This document shows positions 1 to 4,352 of a DNA stretch of 6,755 nucleotides, piece after piece; positions within the stretch are counted from its first letter, which is position 1, and every line of letters begins with the position of its first letter. A program made the position numbers and the translations under genes. Origin of the DNA: Chloroflexota bacterium (GTDB taxonomy: Bacteria > Chloroflexota > Anaerolineae > UBA7937 > JACPPX01); contig JACPWV010000173.1 in the NCBI GenBank assembly GCA_016196905.1, positions 1 to 6,755 on the forward strand. Reading direction: 5' to 3'. The notes under the pieces are model-generated. The model was not told the DNA's origin and did not search any database. It saw only the letters and a program-made list of their open reading frames with translations.

Positions 1-1023
1 CAGTGGGACACCCTGACCTTATATCCAGGCCAGGAGGAGCGGCGGCTCGACCTGGAGGCCTCCCTGCCGGTGGTGGAGCGCGCCCTGCTCTCGATCGATG
101 GGCGCGTCGCCGATTTGGCGGTGGAACGCAAGCCGCCGCTGCAGCCCGAGCTGAGTGTGCTGCGCGATCTCTTGAAACATCGCATCGATCAATTCGTGGG
201 GTTGGTGGGACTTTACCTGACCGATCTGGGAAGCGGCCAGCGCTTAGAGATCAACAGTGACACAGTTTATTCGGGGATGAGCATAGTCAAGGTGGGAATC
301 ATGGTGACCACCCTGATCGATCTGAACGGAGTGGATCCCGACGAGGATATCCGCAATTACATGCTCAAGATCGCCATCGATCCAGTGGGTTCCAACTATT
401 GGGCAAACCTGCTGCTGGGCGAGATCGGCGACGGCAGCCAAACCCTGGGTGCGCAGCGCACCACCCAGACCCTGCGCGCGCTGGGGCTGATGCGCACCTT
501 TATTCGCTCGCCGTATCACATCGAGACGGGCTATCGGCCGCTGGGGCTGGCGCGCGCTCTGGAGGTCGATCGGCTGCGACCCGCTAACCAATCCGCCAAC
601 CCCGACCCCTTCATCCAGACCTCGCCCCACGATATTGGGACGCTGCTGGAGATGATCTACTACTGTGCCCAGGGCCGCGGGCCGCTCATGGAGATCTACC
701 CCGGACAGATCACCCCCTCGGGCTGCCAGCTTATCCTCGACGTGTTGAAGGAAAATCCCGTTCGACCTTGGCTAGGATCGGGCATCCCTGCCGAGATCTC
801 CCTGGCCCATAAACATGGCTTCCTCTATGACACCATCGGGGATGCCGGGATCGTCTACTCGTCTGGCGGCGACTACGTGCTCTCGGTCTTCGTCTACGCC
901 AACACCGATTGGCTCGGCTGCGGGGCCCAACCGATCTTCTTCGACATCTCCCGGCTGGTTTACGCCTTCTTCAATTTGGAGAGCGGCCTTTGGTCGCCCC
1001 CCTCGCCCGAGTGCGGCCCCTGA
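1..1023 (+). CDS. Class A beta-lactamase-fold serine hydrolase, 5' end cut off by window edge
   Basis: The frame is open from base 1, so the true start lies upstream; the GTG at 70 is only the first in-frame start candidate and splits a domain. The first 40 or so visible residues resemble the peptidoglycan-binding-type module (PG_binding_4/VanW-associated) often found before this domain. The rest fits the Beta-lactamase2 family: the nucleophile motif SIVK (Ser 280-282, Lys 289-291), the second motif as GSN before YWANLLL (388-396), and the third box as HKHG (KHG at 811-819) before a DAGIVYSSGGDYVLSVFVY-type beta-hairpin. I see no clear omega-loop Glu equivalent to Glu166 of true class A enzymes. 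I infer a peptidoglycan-related serine hydrolase or penicillin-binding protein rather than an antibiotic-resistance enzyme. The signal peptide, if any, is outside the window. The TGA at 1021-1023 overlaps the next start codon, so the two genes are probably co-translated. Confidence 0.85.
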   Translation, partial: QWDTLTLYPGQEERRLDLEASLPVVERALLSIDGRVADLAVERKPPLQPELSVLRDLLKHRIDQFVGLVGLYLTDLGSGQRLEINSDTVYSGMSIVKVGIMVTTLIDLNGVDPDEDIRNYMLKIAIDPVGSNYWANLLLGEIGDGSQTLGAQRTTQTLRALGLMRTFIRSPYHIETGYRPLGLARALEVDRLRPANQSANPDPFIQTSPHDIGTLLEMIYYCAQGRGPLMEIYPGQITPSGCQLILDVLKENPVRPWLGSGIPAEISLAHKHGFLYDTIGDAGIVYSSGGDYVLSVFVYANTDWLGCGAQPIFFDISRLVYAFFNLESGLWSPPSPECGP

Positions 1024-2789
1024 TGCGCGCAGCACGCTGGCTCCCACTGGTGGTGTTGTCTTTCCCCGTCGCCTGCATGGCGCCCCCCACCCGCGTCCCT
1101 TCCCCGGAACCGACTTCGCTTCCAGCCTCTGCCAACGGTCGCCTGGCTTTCCAATCTAATGCCGAGGGCAACTGGGAGATTTATAGCCTCGACATCTCAA
1201 CCGGCACGGTTCTCAACTTGACTCAACACCCCGCCGAGGACCGCGCCCCGGCTTGGTCACCGGATGGGAAGCAGCTCGCCTTCGAGTCCAATCGCGACGG
1301 CAACTGGGAGATCTACACGCTCGATCTCGAGACGCAACGAGCGCAGCGCCTCACCCAGAATCCTCACTTCGAGGGGGCGCCGGCCTGGTCGCCCGATGGC
1401 CAGCGCCTGGCTTTCGAATCCTATCGCGATGGCAACCTGGAGATCTACCTCCTGGACTTGGAGTCGAACGCGCTGCGCCGCCTCACCCAGGATCCCGCCG
1501 GAGATTACTCTCCCCGCTGGTCGCCAGATGGGGAGAAGATCACCTTCGTTTCTTGGCGAGACGGCGACAAAGAGATTTACGTCCTCCATCTGACCACGAT
1601 GGCGCTGCAGCGGCTGACGCAGGATGCCGCCGACGATGAGGATCCCGCCTGGTCGCCCGACGGCCAGCGCCTGGCTTTCGTATCCTGGCGGGACGGCACG
1701 GCGGAGATCTATGGGATGCCCGCCGCGGGGGGTAATCCAGTGCGCCTCACCGACAACGATGTCGCCGATCGCTCCCCAGCCTGGACCTCCGACGGGGACC
1801 TCATCTTCGCCACCTACCATAAGGGCGAGCCCTTCGAGATGTTCCACGAATATCGCTACGGCCATTGGGATCTGGCCTGGCTGGATCCCCTCTCGCCTGG
1901 CAAGGGCCGACCCTTGCTGGATAGCTTAGCCGACGACAGGCGGCCCGCCCCTTCGCCCGACCTCGCTGGAGTCCCGGCCAGGGCTCAGTCGATGGGGACG
2001 CCTACCCTACGCATAGCCGCGACTCGGGGGGATAGCGGCCTCAATTCGCAGGGTCATTTGCCTCCCGCCGGGGATCCTCCCTGGCGCTTGGTGTCCATCT
2101 ACGAAGGGGATCCAGGCAGCCCCTTTCGCCTGCACGAGAACGCCGCTAGGGCCTTTTTCGCCCTGCGCGAAGCGGTGCGCCAGCGCAGCGGCTGGGATTA
2201 TCTCGCCCGACTGAGCGATGCCTTTCGGCCGCTGAGTTTGCAGCGCACCCGCTACGGCTACTTTAGTTGGCACAAGACTGGGCGGGCCATCGACCTGCGC
2301 TTTGAGCTGATGGGGCCGGACGGCAATAACCAACTCCAATACGTGCGGGAGGATATCGGCAACGAGACCTACTGGCGCATCTACATCCGGGCTGCGCGGC
2401 AGGACGGATCGCTGGGGGAGCCCCTCAAGGTGGCGCCCTGGCGCTTCTGGTGGAACATCGATTCGCGAGCCGATCCGGAGGGTTATAAAGCCGGGGGGCG
2501 CACTATGTCCATCCCCGAGGGTTACTACGTCGATTTCACCGAGCTGGCTGAGCGCTACGGCTGGGAACGCATCGCCTCCTACAACACCAAGGACTACAGT
2601 TGGTGCTGGGACACCTTGGGGACGGAGTTCTGGCACTATCAATACATGGAAGGGCTGCGCTGGTACGAGGCCATCGCCCAAATCTACCCGCCCGAGGTGC
2701 TGGCCGAGCGCTTCAGCTGGTCTGTCGGCTTGGACAAAGCTTTCCCAGAAGAGCTATTGAGGCGCAAGGGCATCCCACCTCCGCCTTAG
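1023..2789 (+). CDS. Lipoprotein with TolB-like beta-propeller and C-terminal M15-type zinc D-Ala-D-Ala carboxypeptidase domain
   Basis: The start is set at ATG 1023. It overlaps the preceding stop, and only from there does a lipoprotein signal appear: MRAARW, a hydrophobic stretch, then lipobox FPVAC with Cys18. The open frame extends to 909, but that part shadows the upstream gene. No good Shine-Dalgarno is visible, so translation probably relies on coupling. After a Pro-rich linker (19-38) come PD40/WD40-like repeats to about residue 285, with five PxWSPDG-type motifs (one degenerate) and blades ending in EIYxLD. From about 360 onward is an M15 (VanY/DacB-like) domain: substrate-type SDAFRP with Arg402 and Gln407, SWHKTGRAID (S-x-H-x-x-G-x-A-x-D; His417, Asp424) and EFWHYQ (Glu535, His538). 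These are the zinc ligands and catalytic Glu of the family. The His/Asp motif and the ExWH motif are about 110 residues apart, longer than in VanY-type enzymes. I infer an outer-face, membrane-anchored cell-wall peptidase with a scaffold or ligand-binding propeller. Substrate is unproven. Confidence 0.85.
   Translation: MRAARWLPLVVLSFPVACMAPPTRVPSPEPTSLPASANGRLAFQSNAEGNWEIYSLDISTGTVLNLTQHPAEDRAPAWSPDGKQLAFESNRDGNWEIYTLDLETQRAQRLTQNPHFEGAPAWSPDGQRLAFESYRDGNLEIYLLDLESNALRRLTQDPAGDYSPRWSPDGEKITFVSWRDGDKEIYVLHLTTMALQRLTQDAADDEDPAWSPDGQRLAFVSWRDGTAEIYGMPAAGGNPVRLTDNDVADRSPAWTSDGDLIFATYHKGEPFEMFHEYRYGHWDLAWLDPLSPGKGRPLLDSLADDRRPAPSPDLAGVPARAQSMGTPTLRIAATRGDSGLNSQGHLPPAGDPPWRLVSIYEGDPGSPFRLHENAARAFFALREAVRQRSGWDYLARLSDAFRPLSLQRTRYGYFSWHKTGRAIDLRFELMGPDGNNQLQYVREDIGNETYWRIYIRAARQDGSLGEPLKVAPWRFWWNIDSRADPEGYKAGGRTMSIPEGYYVDFTELAERYGWERIASYNTKDYSWCWDTLGTEFWHYQYMEGLRWYEAIAQIYPPEVLAERFSWSVGLDKAFPEELLRRKGIPPPP
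1137..1800 (+). repeat. Tandem PD40 propeller repeats visible at DNA level
   Basis: Units of about 126-132 bp encode successive propeller blades (LAFxSxRDGNxEIYxLD then PAWSPDG). Most have diverged, but the stretches beginning at 1383 and 1647 share about 34 bases with a single mismatch (a synonymous GAT/GAC change). They are exactly 264 bp apart, which is two blades. This indicates internal duplication or gene conversion within the lipoprotein gene. Confidence 0.7.
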
Positions 2790-2827
2790 CGATTTCCGAT
2801 GTTTTCGATGGTCATAAGGATTCTTTA

Positions 2828-2856
2828 TTGACACCTGAACAGCTTTGTGCTATACT
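2828..2856 (+). promoter_or_regulatory. Strong sigma-70/sigma-A promoter for the rpoN-kinase operon
   Basis: The -35 box TTGACA (2828-2833) is a perfect consensus. A 17-bp spacer follows, then the -10 box TATACT (2851-2856), preceded by TGC (2848-2850), which is an extended -10. The flanking bases upstream (TTCTTTAT) are A/T-rich in an otherwise GC-rich window. The predicted start of transcription is near 2863, about 107 nt before the sigma-54 ATG. No other promoter in the window comes close to this match. Confidence 0.8.
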
Positions 2857-2858
2857 GC

Positions 2859-2876
2859 TTGCGGAATTTTCCGCAA
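2859..2876. promoter_or_regulatory. 18-bp inverted repeat over the transcription start, candidate operator
   Basis: TTGCGGAA-TT-TTCCGCAA: two perfect 8-bp arms around a 2-bp centre, starting 2 bp after the -10 box and spanning the predicted +1. RNA beginning near 2863 would carry only part of the left arm, so a DNA-binding dimer site is more likely than an RNA stem. No run of T follows it, so it is not an intrinsic terminator. I do not recognise the regulator that would bind it. Confidence 0.55.
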
Positions 2877-2895
2877 CGCGGAGGAGAGTATCGAA

Positions 2896-2916
2896 TTGAG
2901 CGATGAACGAAGATAG
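2896..2916 (+). CDS. Possible leader mini-ORF (TTG start, 6 codons)
   Basis: A strong Shine-Dalgarno, GGAGGAG at 2880-2886, has no long reading frame at the right distance. Nine bases after it lies TTG 2896, which reads MSDERR and stops with TAG at 2914-2916. A second, overlapping mini-frame starts at ATG 2903 (16 nt from the Shine-Dalgarno), reads MNEDSPR, and stops with TAG 2924-2926 at the foot of the hairpin described below. Either could be a leader peptide, or the site could be a leftover of a former start. Coding is inferred only from the ribosome site. Confidence 0.25.
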   Translation: MSDERR

Positions 2917-2925
2917 CCCAAGGTA

Positions 2926-2956
2926 GCGGCGATCCCGACGAATTGGGGATTGCCGC
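2926..2956 (+). promoter_or_regulatory. Leader hairpin directly upstream of the rpoN ribosome-binding region
   Basis: Bases 2926-2936 pair with 2946-2956 over 11 bp, ten Watson-Crick pairs and one G-U (2931 with 2951), around a 9-nt loop (2937-2945). Seven of the pairs are G-C. What follows is the G-rich stretch 2957-2969, not a U-tract, so it is not a classical terminator. The stem abuts the only plausible ribosome site for ATG 2970 and so could limit translation, be opened by ribosomes stopping at 2926, or bind a protein. The pairing is plain in the sequence; the regulatory role is inferred. Confidence 0.5.
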
Positions 2957-2969
2957 GGGGGGCGGGTGG

Positions 2970-4352
2970 ATGCGATTAGAGCCGTCTCCCCAGGGTAGGT
3001 TGGAGGCCACCCCCCAACTGATCCTGGCCGGGCACCTCCTTCAGTTCACCTCAGATGAACTGGAGGAAGCCATCGCCCGGGAGTTGGCCGACAATCCAGC
3101 GCTGGAGTTGGCGGAGGAGGGGCGCTGCACAGTCTGCGGTGCCCTTTTCTCTGGTAAGCGCTGTCCTTTCCTCGCTGATCACCCCACGATCGGCAGCGAG
3201 CCATCTTGGTCGGCGGGGCCGTACCGCGATGCCGCCGCCCCCGAAGAGAATTGGGAAGATCCTCTCAGTAACCTCCCCTCGGACATGTCCCTCCAGGAGT
3301 ACCTGCTTTGGCTGATGCGCCCCCACCTTCGCGAGGAAGAGCTGGGCATCGCTCAGATCCTGGTGGACAGTTTGGACGACCACGGCTTCTTATCCTCTCC
3401 TCTTGCAGAGATCGCCGCCCTCTCAGACGCCAGCGTGGCGAGGGTTGAGCGGGTGCTGGCGATCCTCCAACAACAGGAACCGGCGGGCATCGGGGCACGC
3501 TCGGTTAAGGAGTGCTTGCTCTTACAGCTGAGCGAGCTGGAGGCGGATGGCGGCGGCCATCCCCTGGCCCGGGCCCTCATCGGGCAGCATTGGGAGTCTC
3601 TGGCCAAGGGCCAACTGGAGCGAATCGCGGACAGCCTAGCTGTGAGCAAGGAGGAGGTGCGGGAGGCCCTGGCCTTCATCCAGGCCAACCTCAATCCTTA
3701 CCCCGCCCACGCCTACGCCCAGGCCCGCCAGATTTCCTATCCTCGCCCCGAGATCCGCATCCGCAGGGGAGAGAACGGAGGCTTCCTCATCGAGTTCCCC
3801 GAAGAGGGGAGGTATCGCTTCCACATCAACCCCTCCTATCAGCGGCTCCTGGCCAATTCGAGCCAGGCGGACCCCGGCGCCCAGGCTCACCTGCGCCAAC
3901 AGGTGGCTCTGGCGGAGCTCTTCATGCGCGCCTACCAGCAGCGCTGGGAGACCCTGCGGAGGGTAGTGGAGCAGATCATCCAAGAGCAGAAAGAGTTCTT
4001 TGCGGCGGGTGAGAGCGCCTTCAGGCGCCGCCGCCCCCTGACGCGGGCACAACTGGCTCAGGTCCTGGGGCTGCACGAATCGACGGTGAGCCGCGCGGTG
4101 GCCCACAAGTACGTCCAACTCCCCTGGGGCTCCCTGGCGCCCTTGGCAGATTTTTTTGCCAGCGCGCCGGAGGTGAAGGAGCGCCTGCGGGAGATCGTGG
4201 TTCAGGAGGAGCGCCCCTTGAGCGATAGCCAAATCGCCGCGTTGCTGCGGCAGGAGGGACACGCCGTGGCCCGACGCACGGTGGCCAAGTACCGGGAAGA
4301 GTTGGGCATTCTTCCGGCCCCACTGCGGCGGGCGGGAGGATCGGGTCAGTGA
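2970..4352 (+). CDS. rpoN: RNA polymerase sigma-54 factor
   Basis: This is a 460-residue sigma factor that directs core polymerase to -24/-12 promoters and needs an AAA+ activator to open them. Region I begins at ATG 2970 (ATPQLILAGHLLQFTSDELEEAIARELADNPALEL, activator-responsive part); the in-frame TTG at 2943 has no homology or ribosome site to support it. The ribosome site of the ATG is weak (G-rich GGGGGGCGGGTGG). Region II carries C-x2-C (Cys53, Cys56) and CPFL (Cys65), a zinc-ribbon-like motif. The core-binding domain spans about 100-300. The DNA-binding domain has the helix-turn-helix LTRAQLAQVLGLHESTVSRAV (about 357-377), and the RpoN box ARRTVAKYRE is intact at residues 434-443 (4269-4298), which reads the -24 element. 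Length and domain order are normal for the family, so it should be functional. Its last four bases overlap the kinase start. Confidence 0.95.
   Translation: MRLEPSPQGRLEATPQLILAGHLLQFTSDELEEAIARELADNPALELAEEGRCTVCGALFSGKRCPFLADHPTIGSEPSWSAGPYRDAAAPEENWEDPLSNLPSDMSLQEYLLWLMRPHLREEELGIAQILVDSLDDHGFLSSPLAEIAALSDASVARVERVLAILQQQEPAGIGARSVKECLLLQLSELEADGGGHPLARALIGQHWESLAKGQLERIADSLAVSKEEVREALAFIQANLNPYPAHAYAQARQISYPRPEIRIRRGENGGFLIEFPEEGRYRFHINPSYQRLLANSSQADPGAQAHLRQQVALAELFMRAYQQRWETLRRVVEQIIQEQKEFFAAGESAFRRRRPLTRAQLAQVLGLHESTVSRAVAHKYVQLPWGSLAPLADFFASAPEVKERLREIVVQEERPLSDSQIAALLRQEGHAVARRTVAKYREELGILPAPLRRAGGSGQ
3126..3182 (+). other. Degenerate zinc-ribbon motif inside sigma-54 region II
   Basis: The coding sequence gives C-T-V-C (codons at 3126 and 3135), then eight residues, then C-P-F-L (Cys codon at 3162), with a His six residues on (3180-3182). 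The pattern looks like a C-x2-C...C-P-x-C ribbon whose last Cys is Leu. The His might complete the site. Canonical proteobacterial RpoN has acidic, variable sequence here, with no cysteines. Confidence 0.55.
4335..4340 (+). promoter_or_regulatory. Shine-Dalgarno that fixes the kinase start at GTG 4349
   Basis: GGAGGA lies inside the end of rpoN, 8 nt before GTG 4349. The GTG overlaps the rpoN stop as GTGA. Together these choose 4349 over later in-frame GTG or ATG codons, and they indicate translational coupling. Confidence 0.75.

Noticed and set aside
909..1022. N-terminal extension of the lipoprotein gene to an earlier start
   Set aside because: It overlaps the conserved C-terminus of the beta-lactamase-like gene, and would bury the lipoprotein signal that begins at ATG 1023.
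1257..1865. 202-codon open frame on the minus strand
   Set aside because: It lies entirely opposite the PD40 repeats; its repetitive protein mirrors the repeats of the real gene and has no recognisable domain.
2631..2650. TGGCAC as a sigma-54 promoter (also near 2269 and 5241)
   Set aside because: None of the TGGCAC copies is followed at the right spacing by a TTGCA/TTGCT-like -12 element, and all lie inside coding sequence.
2007..2681. 224-codon open frame on the minus strand
   Set aside because: It is antisense to the M15 domain, whose catalytic motifs are intact on the plus strand; high G+C makes such shadow frames common.
2790..2827. Possible terminator after the lipoprotein gene
   Set aside because: I found no inverted repeat followed by a T-run; the first operon may read through or end by a factor-dependent route.
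2859..2876. Inverted repeat as an intrinsic terminator or Rex site
   Set aside because: No T-tract follows it, it overlaps the predicted transcription start, and the arms (TTGCGGAA) do not match the Rex half-site TTGTGAA.
2943..2969. TTG 2943 as start of rpoN
   Set aside because: It has no Shine-Dalgarno, lies in the loop and stem of the leader hairpin, and adds nine Gly-rich residues with no match to region I.
3636..4262. 208-codon open frame on the minus strand
   Set aside because: It is antisense to the sigma-54 core- and DNA-binding domains and shows no family resemblance.
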